This document shows, piece by piece, positions 41,505-50,104 of a DNA stretch of 64,000 bases. The notes under the pieces are model-generated. The model ran no database searches. It was not told the DNA's origin and saw nothing but the letters and a program-made list of their open reading frames with translations. Made by a program: the position numbers and the translations under genes. This DNA is from Kordiimonas aquimaris (GTDB taxonomy: Bacteria > Pseudomonadota > Alphaproteobacteria > Sphingomonadales > Kordiimonadaceae), in assembly GCF_025574485.1 (NCBI RefSeq), contig NZ_JAOBPO010000001.1, positions 937,501-1,001,500 on the forward strand. The letters are read 5' to 3'. Every line of letters begins with the position of its first letter. Position 1 is the first letter of the stretch.

Positions 41505-41535
41505 AAAGCCTCGGTATTTGCCGGGGCTTTTTTTA
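41505..41535 (+). terminator. intrinsic terminator after lpdA
   Basis: AAAGCCTCGG (41505-41514) pairs with CCGGGGCTTT (41521-41530, one wobble), loop TATTTG, then TTTT. Because the stem is flanked by A on the left and T on the right it may serve both lpdA and the convergent ogt. Confidence 0.88.
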
Positions 41536-42051
41536 TGCCTGCAGTTTCAAATCCATAATGGCGCCTTCGTGAACGAGCAGCCATTCCTTGCGCTCAAGGC
41601 CGCCAGCGTAACCGGTTAGCGATCCATCTGCGCCGATAATACGGTGGCACGGGTGAATAAGCCCTACGGGATTGCGGCCGTTGGCGCGCCCAACAGCGCG
41701 CGGGCTGGAGTTCAGGCGTTTTGCAAGCGCACCATAACTGTCAGTTGTGCCGCCAGGGATTGTACGCAGGGCTTTCCAAACCGTGCGCTCATAGTCTGTG
41801 CCAACAGGGTTTGTTTTCAGTATATCCAAAGCATCACGGTCACCATCAAAGTATGCTTTGAAGGCCTCTGCCACTTCGTGTGGAGCGCTGCCCGTTATCA
41901 CTTCTCTACCTCCATAAAATCGACTTAATTGCCGCTCAACACGTGATGCACGATCAGCAAATTCACATATGACAACCGTATCGCCGTCCAGAACCAGAGC
42001 CACAGGACCAATCGGTGACGGTATTTCTGTTCTAACTAAGGGGTGTTGCAT
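41533..42051 (-). CDS. ogt: methylated-DNA--protein-cysteine methyltransferase
   Basis: A suicide repair protein that removes O6-methylguanine or O4-methylthymine lesions. The 172-residue product (from the ATG at 42051) has the active-site motif NPVGLIHPCHRIIGADGSL with the acceptor Cys near 135, and SSPRAVGRANGRNP for DNA binding. That ATG is preferred over one at 42063 because GGAG lies six bases upstream of it. Its start overlaps the adaA stop by 16 bases, so the pair is translationally coupled and reproduces the two halves of the fused E. coli Ada. Confidence 0.93.
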   Translation of the reverse strand: MQHPLVRTEIPSPIGPVALVLDGDTVVICEFADRASRVERQLSRFYGGREVITGSAPHEVAEAFKAYFDGDRDALDILKTNPVGTDYERTVWKALRTIPGGTTDSYGALAKRLNSSPRAVGRANGRNPVGLIHPCHRIIGADGSLTGYAGGLERKEWLLVHEGAIMDLKLQA

Positions 42052-42617
42052 TGGTGTCTCCATTCTGTCGGGGTACAGTTATATGTTTTCTTGAACACAT
42101 CATTAAAGCGGCGCAGGCTCTGGAACCCAGCTGCAAATGCAATATCGGCAATGGTTGCATCACCGCCGCTTAGTAATGTTTTTGCAATGGAAAGCCTGTT
42201 CTCGGTACGAATTTCCATCGGTGATCGACCGAGGTGTTCTTTAAACAGTCGCCTTAGGTGTCGGTCTGTTATGCCAAGTTTGTCTGCCAGTGCAGTGTTG
42301 CTTGTTGGTCCATCGCCTTGTGCTAATAACCTTAGCGCACGGCTTACAGTTGCACCTGTGCCCTGCCACGCGGGGCTGCCTGGCCGGCTTTCTGGTCTGC
42401 AACGCTTGCAAGCGCGAAACCCTGCGAGGGCAGCGGTGTTTGCATCAGCAAAGTACAAAACATTTTCTGGCTTTGGTTTGCGTGCAGGACATATAGGCCT
42501 GCAATATATCCCGGTGGTGACAACAGCAAAAAAGAGTGTGCCATCAAATCGTTTATCGCGTTTAAGCAACGCTTGATACAGGACGTGACGATCTGCAATG
42601 TGTGACTGTGCGTTCAT
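42036..42617 (-). CDS. adaA: AdaA-type methylphosphotriester-sensing activator
   Basis: The 193 residues comprise an N-terminal Ada zinc domain with four Cys ligands (near 39, 43, 70 and 73 in YCRPICPARKP and CKRCRPE) and a C-terminal AraC-type helix-turn-helix (about 95-190, with ADIAFAAGFQSLRRFNDVFKK). In the family, the first Cys takes a methyl group from DNA phosphotriesters, and the methylated protein then activates the adaptive response. It lacks the O6-methylguanine domain, which is the separate downstream gene. This is the split AdaA/Ogt arrangement known from Bacillus and others. Confidence 0.92.
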   Translation of the reverse strand: MNAQSHIADRHVLYQALLKRDKRFDGTLFFAVVTTGIYCRPICPARKPKPENVLYFADANTAALAGFRACKRCRPESRPGSPAWQGTGATVSRALRLLAQGDGPTSNTALADKLGITDRHLRRLFKEHLGRSPMEIRTENRLSIAKTLLSGGDATIADIAFAAGFQSLRRFNDVFKKTYNCTPTEWRHQCNTP

Positions 42618-42684
42618 GGTTTAAACATAACGTACCATCACATAATAAGCTCGCTGTTTTCGGACCTTTTTGTGTTTGCGTATA

Positions 42685-43044
42685 TTACAACTCGCTGAAA
42701 GCAGCGCCTGCAATTGCTATCGTGAGTGCGATGGCCATGAAGGGCATTAGTGCAACGGGGGGTATGGGTTGTTTGGTGCGCATTGCGTGCCAAAACTGTT
42801 TACTGGCATTTAAGCTCGTTGAAAAAGTTGCGATGCAGCCAAGTAATACGAGCCAAGGCATAAATGCACCATCTGTGAGCTTCAGCATATCAAATCTCAC
42901 AAGTGCATATGAAATCATTACCGACCATGCGACCAGTGAAATATATAAAAATGTCAGCGACCATCCATGTAAGGTCGCAAACGATTTTCGAATATCTCGT
43001 TGACCTCTGGTTTCGTTCTTTTGTTTTTCTTCTTGATCAGTCAT
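42685..43044 (-). CDS. small membrane protein, unknown function
   Basis: The 119-residue protein starts with a charged region (MTDQEEKQKNETRGQRDIRK) followed by three hydrophobic segments (about 27-48, 57-75 and 93-115). I do not recognise the family. I used the ATG at 43044, 13 bases after the xerC stop, because the longer open frame to 43266 lies entirely within xerC in another frame. The N-terminal face is probably cytoplasmic. It is co-directional with xerC and adaA. Confidence 0.65.
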   Translation of the reverse strand: MTDQEEKQKNETRGQRDIRKSFATLHGWSLTFLYISLVAWSVMISYALVRFDMLKLTDGAFMPWLVLLGCIATFSTSLNASKQFWHAMRTKQPIPPVALMPFMAIALTIAIAGAAFSEL

Positions 43045-43057
43045 CGCGTCAATTACG

Positions 43058-44020
43058 TTAGTTTCGTTTGAAGGCTTGATCATACACATCACGGATGCGC
43101 GCGCTATCAACTTCTGTATAAACTTGTGTTGCTTTAAGGTCGGAGTGTCCAAGTAGTTCCTGAATGGTGCGTAAATCACCGCCACGAGACAAAAGGTGGG
43201 TTGCGAAACTATGCCTGAGTGCATGAGGTGTTGCTGTTTCGGGTAGAGCAAGAGCTGCACGTACATCTTGCATTGCGGACTGGATAATGCGTGGGTTTAA
43301 TCTACCACCACGTTTCCCGACAAAAAGCGGGCCATCAGGCTTCAAAGCAAATGGACATTGCTGCGTGTATGTTTCAATTGCATCCTGAACGACGGGTAAT
43401 ACGGGAACGACCCGTTCCTTGCCGCGTTTACCGATAATACGCATTGTATCACCGCGGGGCCTGTCGTCACCACTCAGAGCCAAAGCTTCACTGATTCGCA
43501 GGCCACAACCGTATAGCAATGAGATGACAGCCACATTGCGTGCTGCTACCCAGTCGTCTGTCACAAGTTCCGGTAATGTTTCTATCGCTGATTTTGTTGC
43601 TTCTTCGGTGAGAGGACGCGGGATTCTGTGTGGCACTTTTGGCGCCTGTACAGCATCAATGGCATCGTTCTCTATACTTTCAGCGCGTGCTAGATAGCGG
43701 TATAGATTGCGCACGGATGATAAAGTGCGCGCTGTTGATGCAGCGGACAGGCCATCCGCGCGGCGTGCCGCAAGAAAAGCGCGAAATTCTCTAACTTGCA
43801 AACTTTCCAGTAATGCTGTCGTAATCATTTCGCCTTTATATATACTCAAGAAACGCAGAAATGATCCAAGGTCATGCCCATATGCAATAAGGGTGTGCTG
43901 CGACATACGCCGTTCAGTTTCAAGATAGCGACGCCATCGCTTAATCATTGCAGAGAGGTCTGCATGAACGTTAGTGAGAGATGCTTCATTGAAAGCTGAG
44001 GCTGTGGTGTCTTGCTTCAC
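43058..44020 (-). CDS. xerC: site-specific tyrosine recombinase XerC
   Basis: XerC and XerD resolve chromosome dimers at dif near the terminus. The 320 residues have an N-terminal SAM-like core-binding domain (RYLETERRMSQHTLIAYGHDL) and the catalytic domain with the Arg in GCGLRISEAL, HALRHSFATHLLSRGGDL (His and Arg) and the nucleophile Tyr in ATQVYTEVD. The ending DSARIRDVYDQAFKRN resembles XerC (VYDKAHPRA-type) rather than XerD. It follows the COQ9 gene with a 6-base gap. Confidence 0.93.
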   Translation of the reverse strand: MKQDTTASAFNEASLTNVHADLSAMIKRWRRYLETERRMSQHTLIAYGHDLGSFLRFLSIYKGEMITTALLESLQVREFRAFLAARRADGLSAASTARTLSSVRNLYRYLARAESIENDAIDAVQAPKVPHRIPRPLTEEATKSAIETLPELVTDDWVAARNVAVISLLYGCGLRISEALALSGDDRPRGDTMRIIGKRGKERVVPVLPVVQDAIETYTQQCPFALKPDGPLFVGKRGGRLNPRIIQSAMQDVRAALALPETATPHALRHSFATHLLSRGGDLRTIQELLGHSDLKATQVYTEVDSARIRDVYDQAFKRN

Positions 44021-44026
44021 CGCGAA

Positions 44027-44728
44027 CTAAACCTCAGGATAACGAAGACGTCCCAAAAACCGAGAAAAAGATGGCATATTTGCGCTGGCTTTACGCATTT
44101 TGAATTTCGCAGTTTCAATTTTCATAACATCTTCAATTCGCCGGTCAAGGAATGCCCATGTTTCGGCGTGGCCTTCAGAATCGTCGCTTAACCAAAATAA
44201 TAAAACGGCACTGTAGACAGCACTTAGCGTAGCACGTTTGGTATACCAGTTATGGTCAGTCGATGTGTCTCCGGCAGCTTTCCACATTGTATCAGCAGTG
44301 CGCCATAATATCTTGCTACCAGTAACAAGGTGTTGCGGCAGCGATAACAATGTGAGGCCGCGTCTTACAATTTCGCGGTTGCCCGTGTTTTGCTCCAGGC
44401 GTGTTCTAACGGCGAGCGTAATCCGATCACGGATCTTCATTGAAGGCAAATCTAGCGTTTCAAGCGTTGCAGCAAGATGCTGGTCTGCATGCAGCAGGTG
44501 TAATTCAAGTGCCTCTATCGCACCGCGCGGGAATGAAAGTTCTGCCATTTCAGGCGTTGTGCCTATATCCAGGGCTGCGGCTTTTAGTGCTTTGTCGCTC
44601 CAACCATCGAAAGGGATGTGATTAAACATTGCCGCCAATAGCGGTTCTTGCAATTCTTCAGGTGTCTTTTCGGCAATAGGTTGCGCAGCCACAATTCTAC
44701 CTTTCCATCCAACGTCAAAGGCACGCAT
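44027..44728 (-). CDS. COQ9-family ubiquinone biosynthesis protein
   Basis: COQ9 proteins are lipid-binding, TetR-fold-like accessory factors of the COQ7 hydroxylation step in ubiquinone synthesis. The 233-residue product shows the conserved HIPFDGWSDKAL, FPRGAIEALELHL and MKIRDRITLAVRTRLEQN blocks and the HNWYTKRATLSAVYSAVLL segment. In Alphaproteobacteria this gene is typically divergent from rpsU, exactly as here. It is first in a leftward run (COQ9, xerC, membrane protein, adaA, ogt) without obvious internal terminators. Confidence 0.93.
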   Translation of the reverse strand: MRAFDVGWKGRIVAAQPIAEKTPEELQEPLLAAMFNHIPFDGWSDKALKAAALDIGTTPEMAELSFPRGAIEALELHLLHADQHLAATLETLDLPSMKIRDRITLAVRTRLEQNTGNREIVRRGLTLLSLPQHLVTGSKILWRTADTMWKAAGDTSTDHNWYTKRATLSAVYSAVLLFWLSDDSEGHAETWAFLDRRIEDVMKIETAKFKMRKASANMPSFSRFLGRLRYPEV

Positions 44729-44901
44729 GGTTAGTGCATGTCATATTTTTTCACAATATTCATAACATGTGTTGGCATGCCGTGCGAGAGGCATCCTGAC
44801 GCAGGTTTGCCGAGAGACGGCTTTTATGATACATATATGGGTCTAAACACCTTATTGATCTGCAGTTTTTAATGCTGGCGGTAATAAGGTCTTATTTTAA
44901 C

Positions 44902-44930
44902 TTGTGTCATACGGCAGGCTTTGCTATACC
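44902..44930 (+). promoter_or_regulatory. possible promoter of rpsU
   Basis: TTGTGT (44902-44907), 17-base spacer, TATACC (44925-44930), giving a leader of about 65 bases before rpsU. Confidence 0.45.
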
Positions 44931-44999
44931 GCGCCAGCCCTGCGAAATGCGATTGATTCGTTGCTCGTAAATTATGGCTTTGAGAGGAGTGAGAAACCC

Positions 45000-45212
45000 A
45001 TGGAGGTTTCCGTTCGTGATAACAATGTGGATCAAGCCCTACGTGCTTTGAAGAAAAAACTTCAACGCGAAGGTGTTTACCGCGAAATGAAAATGCGTCG
45101 CTTTTACGAAAAGCCATCTGAAAAGAAGGCTCGTGAGCAGGCTGCGGCAGTACGTCGTGCCCGCAAGCTAGAGCGCAAGCGCCTTGAGCGTGATGGTTTG
45201 GTTTCGAAGTAA
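45000..45212 (+). CDS. rpsU: 30S ribosomal protein S21
   Basis: S21 helps translation initiation on the small subunit. The 70-residue product starts [20 protein letters not shown] and is rich in Lys and Arg throughout ([19 protein letters not shown]), as expected. The ATG at 45000 is preceded by GAGGAG; an in-frame extension to 44904 runs through the promoter region and is rejected. A strong terminator follows. Confidence 0.97.
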   Translation: MEVSVRDNNVDQALRALKKKLQREGVYREMKMRRFYEKPSEKKAREQAAAVRRARKLERKRLERDGLVSK

Positions 45213-45242
45213 CACTTCGCAAGCTAAGCTATAGAGAATTTT

Positions 45243-45282
45243 AAACCCTTTGAAGTTAACGCTTCGAAGGGTTTTCTTTTGT
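45243..45282 (+). terminator. intrinsic terminator after rpsU
   Basis: AACCCTTTGAAG (about 45244-45255) pairs with CTTCGAAGGGTT (one wobble) around TTAACG, followed by TTCTTTTG. Confidence 0.9.
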
Positions 45283-45384
45283 CTGATCCTGCTTTGAGGT
45301 GAACTGTTCCTGATGTGCTGTGAGTTGGCTTGAACAGCCTTTGGCTCCGCGTAATAGTATGTGTGCATGATATGGAGGTGCGTT

Positions 45385-46536
45385 GTGTTTCGGTTCAAAG
45401 CCATTTTCGCTTTCCTTTGCTCTGTAGTTTTCGCCACTATTTCGGCAACAGGCAATGAAACCCCTTGGATAAATGCGATAACAAGCAACTTGCGCAGTGA
45501 TGGCGTTTTAGGCGTCGGTGCGCCAATGTCTTTAGAAAACCGAATGGCACATTATGGTGTGCCAGGTGTTGCGATAGCCGTTATCAGGGATGGCAAGCTT
45601 GTTGAGGCAACTGGTTTCGGAGTGCTTCAGGTAGGCGCCGCACAACAAGTCAACGCTGATACTCTGTTTTCCATGGGTTCGGTCAGTAAGGTTGCAACGG
45701 CAGTGCTGGCGCACCGAATGCAAGCGGATGGCGTGTTGTCGTTGGATGTAGATATTCGCCCATATCTGAAGAGTTGGCAGTTGCCTGATGATGCTCCAGA
45801 TGAACTGATCTCTTTACGGCGTATTTTCTCTCATACAGCGGGCTTTAATATTCATGGTTTTGCCGATTTTGAACCTGGAGCAACATTGCCAACGGTGTAT
45901 GATACTCTTAATGGAACCAGTCCCGCGCGCCATGGTCGGCTGCGTTTTATTGCTGTGCCAGGTCAACGTTATCAATACTCAGGTGGCGGCTATACGTTGG
46001 CGCAACTGGTTCTCTCAGACGTTTCTCAAATGGACTTCCCTGAATTGGCGCGGACTGCGCTTTTCGCGCCGCTTGATATGCAACGCAGCAGTTTTGTAAA
46101 CCCTTTGCCGGAGCAGACGCAGAATGTGGCGAAGGCTCATAATAGCCGTGGCAGGCCTGTTGCTCTGCCGCGCGGCTATGAGGCGATGCCTGAAATGGCA
46201 GCATCAGGCCTGTGGTCATCGGCAAATGATATGGGTAAGCTTGTGGCTGCATTAATCCAGAGCCATAGAGGAGAAGCTAGCTTCTTACCTCATGAACTTG
46301 TGCGCCGTATGATGCAACGTGTTGCACCAGGTGAACATGGTGCCGGCCCTCGTATTGAAGGTGAGGGAGATAATATGTGGTTTACGCATGGCGGGGTAAA
46401 TAATAGTTACAGAGCATGGATTGAGGGACAACTATCAACCGGGAATGGCTTGGTAGTTCTCACAAATGGCACTGGTGGTAATGGTTTGGGAGCTGAAATC
46501 AGGCGTGGATGGCGACTGATAGAAGCAACAGAGTAG
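45385..46536 (+). CDS. secreted beta-lactamase-like serine hydrolase (class C / esterase EstB family)
   Basis: The 383-residue protein begins with a signal peptide (hydrophobic 6-18). The penicillin-binding fold is indicated by the SxxK nucleophile motif SVSK (Ser99, Lys102), a YSG motif in YQYSGGGYTLAQ in place of Y-x-N, and THGG near the C-terminus in place of KTG. Such proteins are often esterases or D-peptidases rather than antibiotic-hydrolysing enzymes. I chose GTG at 45385 because GGAGG sits six bases upstream; in-frame codons further upstream run through the ribosome site. The stop is 14 bases from the convergent ALDH gene. Confidence 0.88.
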   Translation: MFRFKAIFAFLCSVVFATISATGNETPWINAITSNLRSDGVLGVGAPMSLENRMAHYGVPGVAIAVIRDGKLVEATGFGVLQVGAAQQVNADTLFSMGSVSKVATAVLAHRMQADGVLSLDVDIRPYLKSWQLPDDAPDELISLRRIFSHTAGFNIHGFADFEPGATLPTVYDTLNGTSPARHGRLRFIAVPGQRYQYSGGGYTLAQLVLSDVSQMDFPELARTALFAPLDMQRSSFVNPLPEQTQNVAKAHNSRGRPVALPRGYEAMPEMAASGLWSSANDMGKLVAALIQSHRGEASFLPHELVRRMMQRVAPGEHGAGPRIEGEGDNMWFTHGGVNNSYRAWIEGQLSTGNGLVVLTNGTGGNGLGAEIRRGWRLIEATE

Positions 46537-46550
46537 TAAGCTACTTCTAA

Positions 46551-48062
46551 TTAATCCAACTCAAACTTTATACCTTGGGCCAATGGTAATTCGTGACTGT
46601 AATTAACCGTTGATGTTTGACGGCGCATATAGGAACGCCACGCATCCGAGCCACTTTCTCTGCCGCCGCCGGTTTCTTTCTCGCCGCCAAATGCACCACC
46701 GATTTCGGCGCCAGATGTACCAATGTTGATATTGGCGATACCGCAATCTGAACCTGCAACGCTGACAAACGCCTCAGCTTCACGTATGTCTGTTGTGAAA
46801 ATAGCGCTTGAAAGGCCTTGAGGAACAGCATTTTGCATAGCTATTGCTTCGTCAAATTCTTCGTATTTTACAATATAAAGTATTGGCGCAAATGTTTCCT
46901 CGCACATACCCGTGGTTTGTGCTGGCATTTCAGCAATCGCAGGTCGCACATAATATGCGTTAGGCAGGTTAAATTCTTCGATACGTTCGCCGCCTGAAAC
47001 GGTGCCGCCTTCGGCTCTCGCTTTTTCTATTGCTTGCTGCATAGTGGTAAACGACGTTTCGTCAATTAACGGTCCTACAAGGGTATGATTCTCCAGTGGG
47101 TCACCCACTTTTACATTGGCAAAGGCACTTTTAAGGCGAGGTACCAGGTTTTCATAAACACTGTTATGCACCATAAGGCGCCGTGTTGATGTGCAACGTT
47201 GACCCGCCGTTCCAACAGCGCCGAAAACGATGCCAGGGATAGCCATTTCCAGATCAGCGCTTGGGGCCACGATAATAGCGTTGTTACCGCCAAGCTCCAG
47301 CAGGCATTTCCCGAAGCGCTTAGCAACACGGGGCCCAACCTCGCGCCCCATATTTGTTGAGCCAGTGGCAGACACAAGTGCGATGCGAGGGTCGTCCACC
47401 ATCTGTTCACCAACATCTTTTGTACCAATAATCACACTGGAAAGACCATCAGGTGCATCAGCTCCAAACTTTTTAAGCGCGCGTTCAAACAGTATTTGGC
47501 AAACCAGTGCTGTCATTGGTGTTTTTTCGGATGGTTTCCAAATGCATGGGTCCCCGCAAACAAGCGCGAGTGCGGCATTCCATGACCATACGGCAACCGG
47601 AAAATTGAAAGCTGAAATAATCCCCACCGGACCAAGCGGTTGCCAATATTCACGCATGTGATGGCCAGGCCTTTCGGAAGCAATGGTCAGACCGTGAAGT
47701 TGCCGTGACAATCCAACGGCAAATTCGCAGATATCGATCATCTCCTGAACTTCGCCTTTGCCTTCCTCAAGTAGTTTACCGCATTCTGCTGTTACCAATG
47801 CGCCCAGCGCGTCTTTATTGGCGCGCAGTTCCTCGCCGAGCAATCTTACAAGCTCACCGCGGCGCGGTGCTGGTACACGGCGCCATATATCAAACGCTCT
47901 GGTTGCAGCTTTGATTTTGTAATCAATGGTTGAGGGTGAATCCGTTTGAGCACGGCCAATTACCTTACCATCAATTGGAGATTGAACGGCCAGATTTCCT
48001 GCAGCAAATTCAACTGGGTTAATGTGCAAATCGTTTAAAATAAGAGCAACGCGCGCGTCCAT
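46551..48062 (-). CDS. aldehyde dehydrogenase, ALDH7 (aminoadipate-semialdehyde) type
   Basis: The 503-residue NAD(P)-dependent dehydrogenase has VWSWNAALALVCGDPCIWKPSE (cofactor loop, given in part), LELGGNNAIIV (general-base Glu), AGQRCTSTRRL with the nucleophile Cys, and the C-terminal ETGGGRESGSDAWRSYMRR. The start ILNDLHINP and the NIGTSGAEIGGAFGGEKETG block are typical of ALDH7 (antiquitin/AmaB), which oxidises 2-aminoadipate 6-semialdehyde in lysine breakdown. The substrate here is inferred only from family. It lies 42 bases after the TPP-enzyme gene and is probably co-transcribed with it. Confidence 0.9.
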   Translation of the reverse strand: MDARVALILNDLHINPVEFAAGNLAVQSPIDGKVIGRAQTDSPSTIDYKIKAATRAFDIWRRVPAPRRGELVRLLGEELRANKDALGALVTAECGKLLEEGKGEVQEMIDICEFAVGLSRQLHGLTIASERPGHHMREYWQPLGPVGIISAFNFPVAVWSWNAALALVCGDPCIWKPSEKTPMTALVCQILFERALKKFGADAPDGLSSVIIGTKDVGEQMVDDPRIALVSATGSTNMGREVGPRVAKRFGKCLLELGGNNAIIVAPSADLEMAIPGIVFGAVGTAGQRCTSTRRLMVHNSVYENLVPRLKSAFANVKVGDPLENHTLVGPLIDETSFTTMQQAIEKARAEGGTVSGGERIEEFNLPNAYYVRPAIAEMPAQTTGMCEETFAPILYIVKYEEFDEAIAMQNAVPQGLSSAIFTTDIREAEAFVSVAGSDCGIANINIGTSGAEIGGAFGGEKETGGGRESGSDAWRSYMRRQTSTVNYSHELPLAQGIKFELD

Positions 48063-48104
48063 GTGTTTCCTCCGTGCTGTATATCTATTGGCAAGTCTAC
48101 CGTA

Positions 48105-49781
48105 TTATTTTTTGTTTGTTCTCAAGCCGGAAAGCGTCGCTGTTGGTGCAATAGCTTCAGGGTCTACTGTAATTTCAATAAGAGTAGGTTTGTCAGCATT
48201 TAAGGCAGTTTCAAGCGCCGGCTCAAATTCACCAGATTGTGAGACTTTTATCCCGAGCGCTCCGAAGCTTTCAGCCAGTTTGACAAAGTCCGGATTAGTT
48301 AATTCTGTCCCTGCTACCCGAGCAGGGTACTCACGTTCCTGGTGCATGCGGATGGTGCCAAGCATACTGTTGTTAAACACAAGAAAGATAACATTGGCGT
48401 TGTAGCGAGCCGCTGTTGCCAGTTCCATTACACTCATCATAAAGCAACCATCACCAGCACATGCAATTACCGAACGATCAGGATGGACTATTTTAGCTGC
48501 AATTGCAGCAGGTACACCGTACCCCATAGCGCCTGACGTAGGCGCCAACTGAGTGCCGAAGCTGCGATAGCGATAAAACCGGTGTAACCATGAAGCATAA
48601 TTGCCCGCCCCGTTACAGACAATAGCATTGTCAGGCAATGTTTCATGCATATGTTTATATATATCAGCTAGTTGAACCGCGCCTGGGTTCGGTAGGGGTG
48701 TATTCCATGCTTCGTATGAAGCACGGGCTGCTGACACATTTTCTTTCCAGCCATGTTGCGGTTTTATCGTTAATGATAGAAGCGCGGGCATAATGGTTTG
48801 TGGTGTGGCGTTTATGGCAAGTGCAGGCTGATAAACACGGCCCAGTTCTTCAGCACCTTGATGAATATGTACGAGCGTTTGATCGGGCACAGGTACTTTT
48901 AATCGTGCATAGCCGCCCGTTGTCATTTCACCGAGGCGTGCACCGAGCACAATCAACAGATCAGCGTGTTGCATACGCTCTACAAGAGCAGGGTTTGCAC
49001 CGATGCCCATATCGCCAATGTAATTAGGGTGGTTGTTGTCAAACCTGTCCTGACACCGGAATGATACGGTGACAGGCAAATTATTTTTTTCGGCAAATGT
49101 CTGCGCTTGAGCAACACTGCTTTCGTCCCAACCGCTGCCGCCCAGCATAATGAGGGGTCGTTCGGCCTTTTCCAGCATGTCTTGTAAAGCGGCAATATCA
49201 TTTGGGCCTGGGTGTGCGCGCGACGGTGAATAAGCTATACTTTGTTGTGGCGCGCATAGCTGCGTAAGCATGTCCTCGGGCAAGGCAAGCGCAACTGGTC
49301 CTGGTCTGCCGGATGTAGCTACTCTGAAAGCGCGACCAATATATTCTGCGATGCGCGAAGCGTCGTTAATTTCAGCCGTCCATTTGGTAACCTCGGATAA
49401 ATAACGCCGATAATCAATTTCCTGAAAAGCCTCACGCTCTACCTGATCTGATGCGACTTGCCCGATCAGCATGATCATGGGGGTACTGTCTTGAAACGCA
49501 GTATGCAGGCCGATCGAAGCGTGTGTTGCGCCCGGGCCGCGAGTTACAAAGCATATGCCGGGTGTACCAGTAAGTTTGCCGTATGCTTCTGCCATGTTTG
49601 CTGCACTGGCTTCGTGTCGACATGTAATGAAACGAAATGTGTCCTGAACATCGTGCAGGCCATCAAGCGCTGCCAGATACGATTCCCCTGGTACACCAAA
49701 TGCAATATTAGCACCATTGTCGGTCAATGCCTTTATCAGTGCATGGCCGCCCAAAATATGATTTTCAGGAATTTGCGCCAC
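48105..49781 (-). CDS. thiamine-pyrophosphate enzyme, acetolactate-synthase-like
   Basis: The protein has the three domains of the TPP decarboxylase family: N-terminal PYR domain with AFGVPGESYLAALDGL and the catalytic Glu in FITCRHEASAANMAEAYG, a central nucleotide-fold domain, and a C-terminal PP domain with the Mg/TPP motif GDGCFMMSVMELATAARYNAN. The family includes acetolactate synthase, oxalyl-CoA and benzoylformate decarboxylases; no regulatory small subunit is nearby, so biosynthetic AHAS is unlikely. Start: GTG at 49781, with GGGGGAG seven bases upstream (558 residues); an ATG at 49841 would add 20 residues with a weaker site. A perfect inverted repeat lies 120 bases upstream. Confidence 0.87.
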   Translation of the reverse strand: MAQIPENHILGGHALIKALTDNGANIAFGVPGESYLAALDGLHDVQDTFRFITCRHEASAANMAEAYGKLTGTPGICFVTRGPGATHASIGLHTAFQDSTPMIMLIGQVASDQVEREAFQEIDYRRYLSEVTKWTAEINDASRIAEYIGRAFRVATSGRPGPVALALPEDMLTQLCAPQQSIAYSPSRAHPGPNDIAALQDMLEKAERPLIMLGGSGWDESSVAQAQTFAEKNNLPVTVSFRCQDRFDNNHPNYIGDMGIGANPALVERMQHADLLIVLGARLGEMTTGGYARLKVPVPDQTLVHIHQGAEELGRVYQPALAINATPQTIMPALLSLTIKPQHGWKENVSAARASYEAWNTPLPNPGAVQLADIYKHMHETLPDNAIVCNGAGNYASWLHRFYRYRSFGTQLAPTSGAMGYGVPAAIAAKIVHPDRSVIACAGDGCFMMSVMELATAARYNANVIFLVFNNSMLGTIRMHQEREYPARVAGTELTNPDFVKLAESFGALGIKVSQSGEFEPALETALNADKPTLIEITVDPEAIAPTATLSGLRTNKK

Positions 49782-49900
49782 TTCAGTCTCCCCCAGTATA
49801 CCATGCAAAGATGGCTGCGTTGGTTTCCATAGTTCGGGCATAGGCGTATCGCGCCTGTTTTTCAATGAAATCTTGAAACTTAACACCTTTGTGTTGAAAG

Positions 49901-49936
49901 CCTGATTGTATAAAATATGCTGTTTATACAATCAGG
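49901..49936. promoter_or_regulatory. perfect 14-base inverted repeat upstream of the TPP-enzyme gene
   Basis: CCTGATTGTATAAA (49901-49914) and TTTATACAATCAGG (49923-49936) are exact arms around an 8-base spacer. The TTGTATA...TATACAA core resembles operators of GntR-type regulators. It lies in the divergent region between the TPP-ALDH pair and the MBL hydrolase. Confidence 0.6.
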
Positions 49937-50104
49937 GAAGCACGTTTAAGCGTGGCTAACTTCATTCGTATTAAGTGTATGTGAAACGATGTTCTGGTAA
50001 ATGCCATGATAACCTAACCGTGAACAAGGGTGAGTGGTTTTTATTATTGGACTATTGTCTAAATCGAACCTGTATTGAGTTAATGAATTTGCTATGAGTG
50101 CCGC

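Noticed and set aside
42043-42576. 177-codon plus-strand frame
   Set aside because: It is antisense to adaA, whose zinc Cys and AraC helix-turn-helix motifs are unmistakable.
44904-44999. N-terminal extension of rpsU
   Set aside because: It runs through the promoter -10 and the GAGGAG ribosome site, and S21 begins at the conserved MEVSVRDN.
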